The notes: generated by a model not told the origin, from the sequence alone. A DNA stretch of 64,000 nt from Xanthocytophaga flava (GCA_030068525.1 JASJOS010000004.1:558001-622000), one strand, 5' to 3'; counted from the first letter of the stretch, positions 55,627 to 64,000 are shown. A program made the numbers and translations.

Positions 55627-56130
55627 CTAATTCCCTTTACGAACCAGACAAGCTCCAATAGCTGCCATTACAGCTACCAGAGATGCAATTGTACGCACAT
55701 GATTCCAGATATTCCATCGGCCTTCAAATAAAGATCGTTGTTTTTGTATCTGTTCCGAACTAGCAGTTGAAAGTGAGAAAGCATCCAACTGGTTATTCAA
55801 TGGAACATTAGCTACTATTGTTACCCCAAACACACCAATGCCATACACTACAGAAGCTGCTAACAAAAACAGAAATGCGGACCTATTCAAAGAATACTGC
55901 TGAATACAAGCCCAGGGAAGTAATAGTAGCGCTCCAAAGAAGCAGCTAAAGAACAATGGATTTTGAATTTCACGGTTAATAGACTGCATAGCTTTGATAT
56001 ATTCTATATCAGACAATTTCTGCAACCCAGGACTCACAGAAACAGAGTAGGCAAAAAACAACCCTGCCATCAATGCAGTCAGGGTTGTGGCTACCAGTAC
56101 GATCACATCGGGGAACTTCATAGGATGCAT
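55627..56130 (-). CDS. DUF1772 family membrane protein
   Basis: The 167-residue product has four membrane helices: VIVLVATTLTALMAGLFFAYS, FFSCFFGALLLLPWA, AFLFLLAASVVYGIGVFGVTI and TIASLVAVMAAIGACL. The segment ANVPLNNQLD is the family's hallmark. DUF1772 proteins resemble anthrone oxygenases and act on small aromatic compounds in some fungi; in bacteria the role is open. It lies between an AraC gene and an SDR gene in a same-strand cluster. Confidence 0.88.
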   Translation of the reverse strand: MHPMKFPDVIVLVATTLTALMAGLFFAYSVSVSPGLQKLSDIEYIKAMQSINREIQNPLFFSCFFGALLLLPWACIQQYSLNRSAFLFLLAASVVYGIGVFGVTIVANVPLNNQLDAFSLSTASSEQIQKQRSLFEGRWNIWNHVRTIASLVAVMAAIGACLVRKGN

Positions 56131-56164
56131 TGGAGAGAAAGTCTAAATTATTTTTTACCATGTA

Positions 56165-56791
56165 TTAGTTGGAGATGCTAACAGCCTTCCGGGAATAAAG
56201 TCTGTTCTGCAATTGCTGTAACATGAAATTCGCTACATCGGCTCTGGAAATTTTGAGGCTTAGCTTTTTATAGTTCCCATCAAAATCCACCTTGTAGGTA
56301 TTGGTCACCGAACCATTGGTAAAAGCACTGGGACGTACAACAGTATAATCCAGTGAGCTGTCAAAAATATAACGTTCCTGTATCTGATGATCCTGAAAAG
56401 CCTTTTTGAGCAACCAACCAAACATGATGTATTTCCAGAAGAAATTCAGATTACCTGCACTGTTTCCCAACCCCAGTGTAGTCTGGCAGATAAAACGTTT
56501 ACTACCTGTTTTTTGCATGGCATCCAGAATATGTCGGGTACCTGTTGCCCGTACTTTTCCATTGGCACCATCTCCAATGGCGCACAATACTGCGTCCTGA
56601 TTTCGGATGGCATTTTCTACATCGGTAGCATGCTGGAGATCACCTTTGATGATTTGCAGATTATTATGAGCAAAAGTTGCCAGCTTTTCAGGAGAACGGG
56701 TAAAGGCTGTTACAGAATGTCCCTGATCCAACGCTTGTTTTACAAGTTGGGAGCCAATACTCCCGGTAGCACCAAAAATAATGAGTTTCAT
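56165..56791 (-). CDS. NAD(P)-binding atypical short-chain dehydrogenase
   Basis: The 208-residue protein has the N-terminal dinucleotide-binding motif IIFGATGSIGSQLVKQ. DLQHATDVENAIRNQDAVLCAIG lies in the middle, and LDYTVVRPSAFTNG near residue 150 fills the substrate-side position. There is no YxxxK catalytic pair, so it belongs to the atypical NmrA/SDR-like group, which includes flavin or quinone reductases and redox sensors. It is part of the cluster with the DUF1772 gene and two AraC regulators. Confidence 0.9.
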   Translation of the reverse strand: MKLIIFGATGSIGSQLVKQALDQGHSVTAFTRSPEKLATFAHNNLQIIKGDLQHATDVENAIRNQDAVLCAIGDGANGKVRATGTRHILDAMQKTGSKRFICQTTLGLGNSAGNLNFFWKYIMFGWLLKKAFQDHQIQERYIFDSSLDYTVVRPSAFTNGSVTNTYKVDFDGNYKKLSLKISRADVANFMLQQLQNRLYSRKAVSISN

Positions 56792-56878
56792 AGTGGTAAG
56801 AAGTTTAAGTTATACCACAAAGTTGGTGCATGGGGAACGCGGAAAATAGAATAAAAACGACAGCTGGTGATTTTGTGC

Positions 56879-57655
56879 TTATTTTTTTGAAAAAACTTTG
56901 GGTGTTTTTCCAGTATAGGCTTTGAAAACACGGATAAAATGTGACTGATCAGCAAAACCGTTTTCGTATACAATATCCGTAAGCTTATTATAATCTTTTA
57001 TCGTGAGCTGTTCCAGTGACAACTGAAACTGAATAATCTGAGCGAACTGTTTGGGTAACAATCCTGTTTCGCTGGCAAATCTTCTTTCAAGGGTACGTGG
57101 GTTAAGTTCTACTTCTTTTGCAATAGCTCGAATCGGCTCCTGTCCTTTGGTAAGAATAATTTTCTCAATTACCTGTCTGATTGTCAAATCAAGACTTTGT
57201 TTTTTGAGCTGAAACATCTGATATAGGAAAGAGGTTAATGCTTCTATTCTCTGCGAAAGCTCTGAACAGGCCAGCAACTGTTTGGTAAAAGTGAGACTAT
57301 CAAATTCTGGAAGTTGCGCCAGGTCGTAACAAGTATCATTAATAGACTTAGGAGTAACTCCGAAAAAACTCTTTAAGACAAAAGGATACAATTGGTAAAT
57401 AATCAGTTGATAGGTTCCATCTATTTCCATCTCAATAGGATGAAGTGTTTGTCCATACAAAAACAAAACTGGCATCTGCTTTTTGTGAGGATTCACGATC
57501 AGGCCATTGGCTGTTTGCTGAAATAGTAATCCGGGATAGCCATCGGCGAAGAAAGGCAGATTGGTTTTGATACCAGAATCTATATTTTCAAATACCCAGA
57601 TAGTTTTTACAAAAAGAGCAATCGATTTATCAGGAACTATGGTCTGAAAATTCAT
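56879..57655 (-). CDS. AraC-family transcriptional regulator (DUF6597-type sensor)
   Basis: From the ATG at 57655 the product is 258 residues. The N-terminal region with FVKTIWVFENID and FFADGYPGLLFQQ resembles the sensor of the regulator at 50147-50965. The C-terminal DNA-binding part has IRAIAKEVELNPRTLERRFASETGLLPKQFAQI and NGFADQSHFIRVFKAYTGKTPK. A longer start at 57727 would add a basic stretch and is less likely. It is the first gene of the minus-strand cluster and lies 87 bp before the SDR gene. Confidence 0.9.
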   Translation of the reverse strand: MNFQTIVPDKSIALFVKTIWVFENIDSGIKTNLPFFADGYPGLLFQQTANGLIVNPHKKQMPVLFLYGQTLHPIEMEIDGTYQLIIYQLYPFVLKSFFGVTPKSINDTCYDLAQLPEFDSLTFTKQLLACSELSQRIEALTSFLYQMFQLKKQSLDLTIRQVIEKIILTKGQEPIRAIAKEVELNPRTLERRFASETGLLPKQFAQIIQFQLSLEQLTIKDYNKLTDIVYENGFADQSHFIRVFKAYTGKTPKVFSKK

Positions 57656-57811
57656 TCTATAGTGGTACAGTTTATATGAGGCAAAGCGGTGTTGGTATAA
57701 AAGTTTACGCAGGAACTTCAATCTCATTGTGATTTCTTGTTTCTTTCAATACTTTTAACCAGATATTTATCTTGAAGATAAAACCTTTTCATTATTTTTC
57801 ATCTTGCCCTT

Positions 57812-58267
57812 ATGACAAGTTTTAAATTAGTTGTTCTTTCTTTTTTGATTACCAGCATTTCAACAGGATTACTATGCCTGGCGTATGAATACCCTCTCAT
57901 TGCCACTTCATCCCCTTATAGCCTTTTTGACTTTACTATGTTTGGACTTTTACTAGCAGTCATGAGTTATAGTCTGGTATATATTGTCTTACCTGTTCTG
58001 TCACACCTGAAAAACGATCTTCAATTTACGCACTCCGACAAAGCTTTTTATAGTATCTACACACTACTATGCCTTCATTTTTTTATACTGGTAGGAGGTT
58101 ATCTGGAATCGGGCATGTATATTCGTGAGGGTGCTGACTTTCTATATTATTACAAAGGAGCGGGTAACAGTCTCATATATGTTCTGACAGGTACTGTCAC
58201 TTCTCTTATCATTGCTGCACTATATGCCACGAAACATTCTGTACCTGAATATGAGACAAAGGACTAA
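57812..58267 (+). CDS. Four-helix membrane protein of unknown function
   Basis: The 151-residue product has four predicted membrane helices: VVLSFLITSISTGLLCLAY, FDFTMFGLLLAVMSYSLVYIV, FYSIYTLLCLHFFILVGGYL and LIYVLTGTVTSLIIAALYA. The loops are short, and the C-terminus is cytoplasmic and acidic. I do not recognise the family. The gene is divergent from the AraC gene at 56879-57655 with a 156-bp spacer, so it could be controlled by it. Confidence 0.7.
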   Translation: MTSFKLVVLSFLITSISTGLLCLAYEYPLIATSSPYSLFDFTMFGLLLAVMSYSLVYIVLPVLSHLKNDLQFTHSDKAFYSIYTLLCLHFFILVGGYLESGMYIREGADFLYYYKGAGNSLIYVLTGTVTSLIIAALYATKHSVPEYETKD

Positions 58268-58409
58268 AACCAGTTTCCTTTCATACATAATTGCTTGACA
58301 ATTAGGACAATAAATAATCATTTTTGTAAAAAACCATCCGGTTTTGGCATAACATTTTTTACTTTTTGTCATAGATATCATACTCCTATCTTCCTGGCAA
58401 CCAAGCGTT

Positions 58410-59171
58410 ATGGATATTACCAGCTATTTACAACGAATCCTTTTTTCAGGCCCTATTGTACCTGATATCCAAACTCTGATAGCTATTCACGAACAACATA
58501 TCTATCAGGTGCCCTTTGAAAACTTAGACATTCGTTATAACCAGCTTTTTAGCTTACAACTGGAAAAGGTATATGAAAAGATAGTTACCCAAATGCGGGG
58601 TGGCTTTTGTTATGAGCTTAACCTTATTTTCAACTGGCTTCTCAATAAGATAGGATTTTCAAGCAAACTCATTTCTTCCCGCATTTTTGACGATGCAGGC
58701 AATCCCGGCCCTGAGTTTGACCATATGCTGGTACATGTAAAAACAGACAAAGAGTACCTTGCAGATGTAGGATACGGTGATTTGTTCATTCGTCCACTCG
58801 AGATAAGAGCAGGTGTTCAAAGTGACGGTAGAAACTTCTTTAAGATAGAAAAATACAATGATGAAAACTTTCTACTTTCCATGTCACCAAATGGGATTAA
58901 ATTTCAAAAAAAGTATATCTTTAATCTGATGCATGTCACCCCAGATGCATTTGAGGAAATTTGCCTATACAAGCAGACGAACCCAGAGTCTTACTTCGTC
59001 AAAAATACAATCTGCACAAAGCCTACAAAAACAGGTAGAGTAACCATATTCAATAATAAACTCATCGAAAAAACAACCAGTCGGCGATTTGAGGATATAA
59101 TTACAGATGAGAACCACTTAAAAAAGCTTTTAAGAACAAAATTCGGCATTGAATTAGGTCTGTCTATGTAA
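58410..59171 (+). CDS. Arylamine N-acetyltransferase
   Basis: The 253-residue protein matches the NAT family, which transfers acetyl groups from acetyl-CoA to aromatic amines and hydrazines. The catalytic triad is visible: Cys67 in RGGFCYEL, His105 in EFDHMLVHV and Asp119 in LADVGYGD. PFENLDIRYN near residue 35 is another family hallmark. The length is normal. It acts in the cytoplasm, probably in detoxification or in a secondary pathway; no partner gene is obvious nearby. Confidence 0.95.
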   Translation: MDITSYLQRILFSGPIVPDIQTLIAIHEQHIYQVPFENLDIRYNQLFSLQLEKVYEKIVTQMRGGFCYELNLIFNWLLNKIGFSSKLISSRIFDDAGNPGPEFDHMLVHVKTDKEYLADVGYGDLFIRPLEIRAGVQSDGRNFFKIEKYNDENFLLSMSPNGIKFQKKYIFNLMHVTPDAFEEICLYKQTNPESYFVKNTICTKPTKTGRVTIFNNKLIEKTTSRRFEDIITDENHLKKLLRTKFGIELGLSM

Positions 59172-59255
59172 TTTAAACCAGGTATATTACTCTTATCAAT
59201 TTACAGATATAGAGTAGCATGTATACTAATTTGTCAGTACAAACGTTTAAGTAAT

Positions 59256-59519
59256 ATGACATCTATAAAAAACCCATCAATGGATAACGCCAGCAATACG
59301 ATTGCAAGCCGTATCCATTACCTGCGTACCCGAATTGCGGGTTTGACACGGACTGACTTTGCACAGAAACTAGGTAGTAAACCGGTCAATATCGCAATAT
59401 TAGAACGAGGTATACGCAGGCCTAGCGAGAAGTTGCTTAACAGATTCCAACAAGTATATGATGTCAATATTAATTGGCTATTGACAGGAACAGGTAATGT
59501 TCTGATAGAAAAAATTTAG
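59256..59519 (+). CDS. Small XRE/phage-repressor-type DNA-binding protein
   Basis: The 87-residue protein is little more than a helix-turn-helix domain (about 15-78): RIHYLRTRIAGLTRTDFAQKLG, then VNIAILERGIRRPSEKLLNRF and INWLLTGTGN. The ending WLLTGTG is frequent in XRE repressors of Bacteroidota. It would act as a small transcription factor. There is no sign of a toxin partner or phage genes around it. It ends at a strong bidirectional terminator facing the cold-shock gene. Confidence 0.9.
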   Translation: MTSIKNPSMDNASNTIASRIHYLRTRIAGLTRTDFAQKLGSKPVNIAILERGIRRPSEKLLNRFQQVYDVNINWLLTGTGNVLIEKI

Positions 59520-59548
59520 TAGTAGTATTTCCAACAAGAATAAGCCCT

Positions 59549-59585
59549 AAACAAATAAACCCCTTCTCCAGGGGTTTATTTGTTT
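59549..59585. terminator. Bidirectional terminator between XRE and cold-shock genes
   Basis: A perfect 16-bp stem (59549-59564 with 59570-59585) and 5-base loop carry an AACCCC core and A/T-rich outer arms. It serves the convergent ends of both genes. Confidence 0.85.
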
Positions 59586-59613
59586 GAGATAATATAATCT
59601 AAAGTAGGTTATA

Positions 59614-59805
59614 TTAAGCCAGTTGAACATTCACGGCATTTAAACCCTTCTTGCCTTTCTCTACATCAAAGGTAACTTTATCGTTCTCTTTGATCTCATC
59701 AATCAAGCCTGAAACATGAACAAAAATATCTTCATTAGAAGAGTTGGACTTAATGAATCCGAATCCTTTCAGATTATTAAAAAATTTTACGGTACCTTGT
59801 TGCAT
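59614..59805 (-). CDS. Cold-shock protein, CspA family
   Basis: From the ATG at 59805 the product is 63 residues and is a single cold-shock domain. The RNA-binding motifs are KGFGFIKS (RNP1) and DIFVHVSGL (RNP2). It would act as an RNA chaperone in the cytoplasm. The frame is open upstream to 59904, but the added part is not cold-shock-like, so the short start is chosen. The long AT-rich leader upstream is the kind of place where cold-shock genes carry a thermosensing RNA, but no defined structure was found. Confidence 0.93.
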   Translation of the reverse strand: MQQGTVKFFNNLKGFGFIKSNSSNEDIFVHVSGLIDEIKENDKVTFDVEKGKKGLNAVNVQLA

Positions 59806-60134
59806 TAAACAGTTTTTTAAAATGACATCTTTAAAGATATGGTAATTAACTGACAATAAAAAACTTACCTTAATATATATTTTAAAAATAAGCCCTTGGA
59901 ACAACGCTGTTCGTCAACAAAAAAAGAAAACACCCGAAACAGCTATTTATCTAAAAAAAAGTGTAATATATGTCTATATAATTGGATATATTGATACATA
60001 ATCAAACTAATTATAGTAATAAAGTGTTATTATTACAGCAACGCATTTTTTTACGGGTAATAATTTTAGATTTCTACCCGGCATATCAAAGCCTACCATA
60101 TTCATATCACCTTAAAAAAGCAAATTAATCCCTT
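59806..60134. other. Divergent spacer between two cold-shock-domain genes
   Basis: This 329-bp AT-rich region separates the divergent cold-shock genes and should hold both promoters and leaders. An inverted repeat CGGGTA (60054-60059) with TACCCG (60075-60080) sits 55 bp before the second gene and encloses a TAATTTTA box that resembles TAnnTTTG. Confidence 0.5.
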
Positions 60135-60590
60135 ATGGCAAAATCCAGAGAAACGTATAATAAAAAAGAAAACGTAGTAAAAAAACAAAAAAAGAAACAG
60201 GATAAAGCAGAAAAAAGAGCCGAACGGAAGACACACTCAGATAAAGGAAAAAGTGTTGAAGAGATGTTTGCCTATGTAGATGCAGATGGGAATATTACTT
60301 CTACCCCACCAGATCCCAAACAAAAAAGAGCTATAAAGCAGGATGAGATTGTGATTGGAGTAGCCAGACAGGCTCCTGTTGATCCTACATTGGATGTGAG
60401 AAAAGGCAAGGTCACCTTCTTTAATGAAGCTAAAGGCTATGGATTTATTAAAGATTCGGACAGTCAGCAAAGTGTTTTTGTACATGTAAAAGAACTCCGT
60501 CAGCCTATCAAGGAGAATGATCGTGTAACCTTTTTGATTGAACAACGGGAAAAAGGACCTAGTGCTGTCAGTGTACAGCTTGCAAGCTAG
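60135..60590 (+). CDS. Cold-shock-domain protein with basic N-terminal extension
   Basis: The 151-residue protein has an extremely Lys/Arg-rich start (about 1-40, with KKQKKKQDKAEKRAERK) and a linker with FAYVDADGNITSTPPDP. The cold-shock domain begins near residue 88 (RKGKVTFFNEAKGYGFIKD, then VFVHVKEL). The cold-shock part is 60 residues with both RNP motifs intact. The basic tail should raise affinity for RNA or ribosomes; this architecture is known in Bacteroidota as an uncharacterised RNA-binding group. It is divergent from the CspA gene and may be an independent stress protein. Confidence 0.9.
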   Translation: MAKSRETYNKKENVVKKQKKKQDKAEKRAERKTHSDKGKSVEEMFAYVDADGNITSTPPDPKQKRAIKQDEIVIGVARQAPVDPTLDVRKGKVTFFNEAKGYGFIKDSDSQQSVFVHVKELRQPIKENDRVTFLIEQREKGPSAVSVQLAS

Positions 60591-60631
60591 TTTCCTATAT
60601 GCCTCTTCAACTGTCTAATCTTAGACTAGGC

Positions 60632-61075
60632 ATGAATGACCAGTATAAAAGTAACAAATTTCTACTATGGATAATAGGTTGTATAATGCTGGTCTTTGTA
60701 AATATATCTGTGAAGGCACAAACTCTTGCGTCATTACGGACACAGGAATCTAAACAGATTTTGAAACAAATCAAAGCGTTCCTGGTAAGTGAAAATCTTC
60801 AGCAAGCAGATATTCTGGAAATCCGTAATCAAACACTATTACAAAATCAATCTGTAGGAGTATACCAGTTTGGCGTATCTGCCAACAAGAGTAAACAATA
60901 TATACTACTCAGAGATCATGCACATTGTACTATTGTTGATCCTGACCAGTTGGGAAATACGGTCAAGATGACTACTGACTTTTTGCGGGAGCGTCACTTT
61001 ACTCCTGCACAGATAGAAGAGTACTCTCAGGAAATACAGCGTATTTACGAATACAATCAGAACTTTAGTAAGTAG
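60632..61075 (+). CDS. Small secreted protein of unknown function (147 aa)
   Basis: The ATG at 60632 gives a product with a hydrophobic leader ending in VKAQ and a mature part of about 115 residues. That part has repeated helices (TQESKQILKQIKAFLVSENLQQADILEIRNQ) and a small beta region. A start at 60599 would add 11 residues. No motif is known. It follows the cold-shock-domain gene after 41 bp on the same strand, so co-transcription is likely. Confidence 0.65.
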   Translation: MNDQYKSNKFLLWIIGCIMLVFVNISVKAQTLASLRTQESKQILKQIKAFLVSENLQQADILEIRNQTLLQNQSVGVYQFGVSANKSKQYILLRDHAHCTIVDPDQLGNTVKMTTDFLRERHFTPAQIEEYSQEIQRIYEYNQNFSK

Positions 61076-61112
61076 GCTTTTAAAGGAAGGAATCACTCAC
61101 TATACATGCAAA

Positions 61113-61165
61113 AAACATCCTATGAATAACATAGATATAGTAGCTATGGTACTCATAGGATGTTT
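61113..61165 (-). terminator. Terminator after fabV
   Basis: Outer arms AAACATCCTATGA (61113-61125) and TCATAGGATGTTT (61153-61165) form a 13-bp stem with a long, partly paired loop. On the minus strand it is followed by TTTGCATG. It lies 17 bp past the fabV stop. Confidence 0.7.
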
Positions 61166-61182
61166 ATATGTTCAATAACAAT

Positions 61183-62376
61183 TTATTCTACCAATCCAGG
61201 TACCTGAACCATCTCATTGGCATCCGCCTGGTAATCTACACCTGCTACATCAAAACCAAACAGATTCATAAAATCGGCCTTATATCCAGCCAGATCGCCA
61301 ATCTCAGGCAATGATTCTGTAGTAGACTGTTCCCACAAAGCAGCAACTTTAGCCTGCACATCTTCTCTCATTTCCCAATCATCAATACGGATACGTCCTT
61401 TCTCATCAGTTGGTATGGCAGATCCTGCAAACAAACGAGTCTGGAACAGACGCTGCATCTGTTCAATACAACCTTCATGGATACCTTCCTCCTTCATCAC
61501 CTTATACAGCAGAGAGATATACAATGGGATTACCGGAATGGCAGAGCTGGCCTGGGTTACCAATGCTTTATTTACCGAAACATATGCTTGCCCGTTGATA
61601 TCTTTCAGGCTATCTGCAATGGTAAAAGCAGTAGCTTCCAGATCATCTTTGGCACGACCAATGGTTCCTTTACGGTATACAGGTTCTGTCAGTGCAGGTC
61701 CAATGTATGAATAAGCCACAGTAGTAGCACCAGGAGAAAGCAGATTAGCACCTTTTAATGCCTCAATCCACATCGCCCAGTCTTCACCACCCATTACGGC
61801 AATAGTATTGGTAATATCTTCCTCTGAAGCAGGTGTGATGCTGATTTCAGAAACGACTCCTGTATGAAAGTTAACCGTTTTGTTGGTAAACGTTTGTCCG
61901 ATAGGTTTCAGAGCCGAATTATAGACTACTCCTGTTTTAGGATGTGTTCTTCTTGGTGAAGCCAGACTATAAATCACCAGATCTACAGTTCCCAGATCTG
62001 CCTTAATCAGATCCATGGTCTTCTGTTTAATTTCATCCGAAAAAGCATCCCCATTGATACTTTTGGCATATAGTCCTGCTTTCTGAGCTTCTGCCTCGAA
62101 AGCAGCTGTATTATACCAGCCGGGCGAAGCAGTTTTGCCTTCTGCAGGAGGCTTTTCAAAATATACTCCAATGGTAGCAGCACCTGCTCCAAAAGCACTG
62201 GTAATGCGCGAAGCTAAGCCGAACCCGGTAGAAGCCCCAATAACCAACACCTTCTTAGGCCCGTTGATTGCGCCTTTGGATTTGACATAATTAATCTGAT
62301 TGACTACATTCTGCTTACATCCTTCCGGGTGCGCTGTCAGACAGATAAAACCACGTATTCTAGGTTCAATAATCAT
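61183..62376 (-). CDS. fabV: Trans-2-enoyl-CoA/ACP reductase FabV
   Basis: The 397-residue enzyme reduces the trans-2 double bond in fatty-acid synthesis using NADH. It is the FabV type of enoyl reductase. Diagnostic features are the N-terminal IIEPRIRGFICLTAHPEGC, the dinucleotide-binding GASTGFGLASRI (47-58) and the FabV active-site pair Tyr234-x8-Lys243. LASPRRTHPKTG is another conserved part. FabV enzymes are often less sensitive to triclosan than FabI, as a family property. It is transcribed alone and ends at a hairpin. Confidence 0.96.
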   Translation of the reverse strand: MIIEPRIRGFICLTAHPEGCKQNVVNQINYVKSKGAINGPKKVLVIGASTGFGLASRITSAFGAGAATIGVYFEKPPAEGKTASPGWYNTAAFEAEAQKAGLYAKSINGDAFSDEIKQKTMDLIKADLGTVDLVIYSLASPRRTHPKTGVVYNSALKPIGQTFTNKTVNFHTGVVSEISITPASEEDITNTIAVMGGEDWAMWIEALKGANLLSPGATTVAYSYIGPALTEPVYRKGTIGRAKDDLEATAFTIADSLKDINGQAYVSVNKALVTQASSAIPVIPLYISLLYKVMKEEGIHEGCIEQMQRLFQTRLFAGSAIPTDEKGRIRIDDWEMREDVQAKVAALWEQSTTESLPEIGDLAGYKADFMNLFGFDVAGVDYQADANEMVQVPGLVE

Positions 62377-62577
62377 TCGAATAGATTTGATAGGTTAATG
62401 TGGTATCAAATATGTTTAAGAATTTCGATGCAAAGTACTCAATTTACCCATTAACTACCAAGCGTTCTTTGGAATCCCGGTAAATAGTCTAATTTCAGCT
62501 AATTGAAAAAATACAAACTTCATGCAACTGAAAGTCAGCATCACGCATCTACAGGGAAACTATACCAATCTGACCCT

Positions 62578-63288
62578 ATGCGATTTAGTGTACTTCTGGC
62601 CTGTTTTCTTAGTATTTCCACAACTACCTTAGCCACCTGGTCTATTATTATTATAGATCCTGTTACAAAAGAAATTGGCATAGCAGGAGCCTCTTGTACC
62701 TATAATTGCTATGGCATTGGACAGATTATACCAGGTAAAGGTGCTATTATAGTACAGGCCATGAGTAACAAAGATGCCAGACGTAAAGGACTGGAAATGA
62801 TTGAAGCCGGAGCGTCTCCCGAACAAATTATTGCAGCTTTGCGTGATCCGTTATTTGATCCCGAAAAACAACAATATGCTGTTGTTACTCTTTCCCACCT
62901 CGATACACCTGCCACATATACAGGTGCGGCTACCCATACCTCTCATGGCATATTGACAGCTGCAGGCGTTTCTGTACAAGGCAATACTTTGGCTTCAGAG
63001 GAAGAATTAAAAGCTATTCTGGATGCTGTGATACAGGGACAAGAGGATTCTCTGCGTATTGATGAAATTCTGATGCGTGCACTGGAAGCTGGTTCTACTG
63101 CGGGAGGAGACAAACGCTGTGGCGAACAACGAGCCACTAGTGCGTTTCTGATGGTAGCTAAACCTACAGACAAACGAAAACCTTATCTGGTTTTACAGTT
63201 TTTTGGTCAGAAAAGAGGAGGTCTTAATGCGGTGTCACTTCTGCGTGGTAAGTACGCAAGATGGAAATCAAAGCATAAGTCTTCATGA
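62578..63288 (+). CDS. DUF1028 family protein with signal peptide
   Basis: The 236-residue product starts at the ATG at 62578 with a signal peptide (MRFSVLLACFLSISTTTLA) directly followed by the DUF1028 start TWSIIIIDPVTKEIGIAGASC. The family has an Ntn-hydrolase-like fold; motifs GIGQIIPGKGAIIVQA, AGVSVQGNTL and AGGDKRCGEQRATSAFLMV are typical. Members are proposed to be exported or periplasmic hydrolases, but the reaction is unknown. The frame is open upstream from a TTG at 62503, which is rejected since it would bury the signal peptide. Confidence 0.9.
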   Translation: MRFSVLLACFLSISTTTLATWSIIIIDPVTKEIGIAGASCTYNCYGIGQIIPGKGAIIVQAMSNKDARRKGLEMIEAGASPEQIIAALRDPLFDPEKQQYAVVTLSHLDTPATYTGAATHTSHGILTAAGVSVQGNTLASEEELKAILDAVIQGQEDSLRIDEILMRALEAGSTAGGDKRCGEQRATSAFLMVAKPTDKRKPYLVLQFFGQKRGGLNAVSLLRGKYARWKSKHKSS

Positions 63289-63310
63289 AGAAACATCTTT
63301 AAATATTATT

Positions 63311-63883
63311 TTACCACATTTTTATTTGGGAGCCTGCATAATACAATTCATTGGTATTTATCAGGTCTCGAATCTCCATCAAGATGTCAATATTGGTAGT
63401 CTCGATTAGCTTTGTATTCACTTCATCAGGTAAGTTTTTGATATATAAGGTATGTGTTGCGGTGAGGGTATTGCTGTCACTGTCCTGATTCCATGTACCC
63501 CATTCCATATACAAGTTTAATGGCCTTCGATAATGAAAAGCTTTATGAGAAAGTGTTTTGGTTAACAGCATTTTTGAAATAACTATTCTTTCCTCATCTG
63601 GGTAAAACTCAAGCACTGTTCTTCTAAAATAGAGAATTGCACATGAAATAAGAAGGGGTAATAACCAGATAATCCATGTAGCCATTTCGCAGGAACCAAT
63701 AAAGAACACCAAAATTATAATGGGAAAAATATAGGAATCCAGTTGGGGAAATATAATAAATGTGTAACAATCATCTTCTTTTAGCAGTTGGGGTTTCCTA
63801 TTAAAAACAGAAGAATCAAGTCGTTTTTTTACAGATTGTATCTGCTGCCTAATACTAAGTCCTGACTTGTTAAGAAATAACAT
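63311..63883 (-). CDS. Membrane protein of unknown function (190 aa)
   Basis: From the ATG at 63883 the product is 190 residues with two adjacent membrane helices in the first half (FPIIILVFFIGSCEM and WIIWLLPLLISCAILYF). A cytoplasmic or periplasmic C-terminal part follows with FYPDEERIVISKMLLTKTLSHKAF. The frame stays open upstream to 63943 from a TTG and would add a further hydrophobic segment, so the true start is uncertain. I do not recognise the family. It resembles the many PH-like membrane proteins of Bacteroidota, in which two helices precede a small beta domain. Confidence 0.65.
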   Translation of the reverse strand: MLFLNKSGLSIRQQIQSVKKRLDSSVFNRKPQLLKEDDCYTFIIFPQLDSYIFPIIILVFFIGSCEMATWIIWLLPLLISCAILYFRRTVLEFYPDEERIVISKMLLTKTLSHKAFHYRRPLNLYMEWGTWNQDSDSNTLTATHTLYIKNLPDEVNTKLIETTNIDILMEIRDLINTNELYYAGSQIKMW

Positions 63884-64000
63884 CACTATTGCAGAATATA
63901 CGATTATCACCTTCTCAAATATAATCGCAGGAATAGTGTACAAAAAGCATCCTCTGCATCGAAAATGACATATGTAAGTTGTGCCACAAGAGATAGCTTT

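Noticed and set aside
59256-59519. Prophage or toxin-antitoxin module at the XRE gene
   Set aside because: No partner toxin, integrase or phage structural gene lies nearby; the flanking genes are metabolic or cold-shock genes.

Overview
The window looks like chromosomal DNA from a free-living member of the Bacteroidota, probably the Cytophagales. The support is two SusC/SusD outer-membrane glycan-uptake pairs, an STN-type SusC with FecR anti-sigma and ECF sigma genes, promoter boxes of the Bacteroidota type TAnnTTTG, many secreted glycoside hydrolases, lipoprotein signals and AT-rich spacers. The genus cannot be fixed from sequence reading alone. No rRNA, tRNA, CRISPR array, insertion sequence or prophage module was recognised.

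Region 1 to 11.3 kb is a polysaccharide-utilisation locus. It holds a secreted serine esterase cut by the left edge, a GH35 beta-galactosidase, a SusD-like lipoprotein, a SusC receptor with an STN signalling domain, a FecR anti-sigma factor and a divergent ECF sigma factor. The arrangement predicts that ligand binding at SusC is relayed through FecR to the sigma factor, which would switch on the susCD genes.

Region 11.3 to 34 kb mixes an AraC regulator divergent from a lutABC lactate-oxidation operon with scattered secreted enzymes: GH125 alpha-mannosidase, GH39-type enzyme, S9 peptidase and GH29 alpha-L-fucosidase. It also has a Trp/Tyr-rich DUF6600 protein, a P-type calcium-like ATPase, a GrpB protein and a second SusC/SusD pair (no STN). 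A GH20 beta-hexosaminidase (34.4 to 36.9 kb) is divergent from that second pair. Galactosidase, mannosidase, fucosidase and hexosaminidase activities together would suit complex glycans such as those of glycoproteins; this is inference from family membership.

Region 37 to 52 kb has two unrecognised secreted proteins, a methyltransferase and SnoaL-like divergent pair, an orphan MacB/FtsX-type permease, a complete RND efflux operon (adaptor, pump, outer-membrane factor) with a small secreted protein upstream, and an AraC regulator. Region 52 to 64 kb holds small secreted or membrane proteins, a regulatory cluster (two AraC genes around an SDR and a DUF1772 gene), arylamine N-acetyltransferase, an XRE-type regulator, two cold-shock-domain proteins, FabV enoyl reductase and a DUF1028 protein.

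The most unusual non-coding signal is a roughly 200-bp modular intergenic repeat, present once at 20.6 to 20.8 kb and once, inverted, at 39.16 to 39.35 kb. It is built from degenerate TTCACnGCA units and T-rich spacers, and the first copy ends in a perfect 18-bp inverted repeat. Nearly all operon ends carry long perfect hairpins. No clearly novel multi-gene system was found; the best leads are the repeat family, a degenerate LytM-fold protein and several decayed gene remnants.
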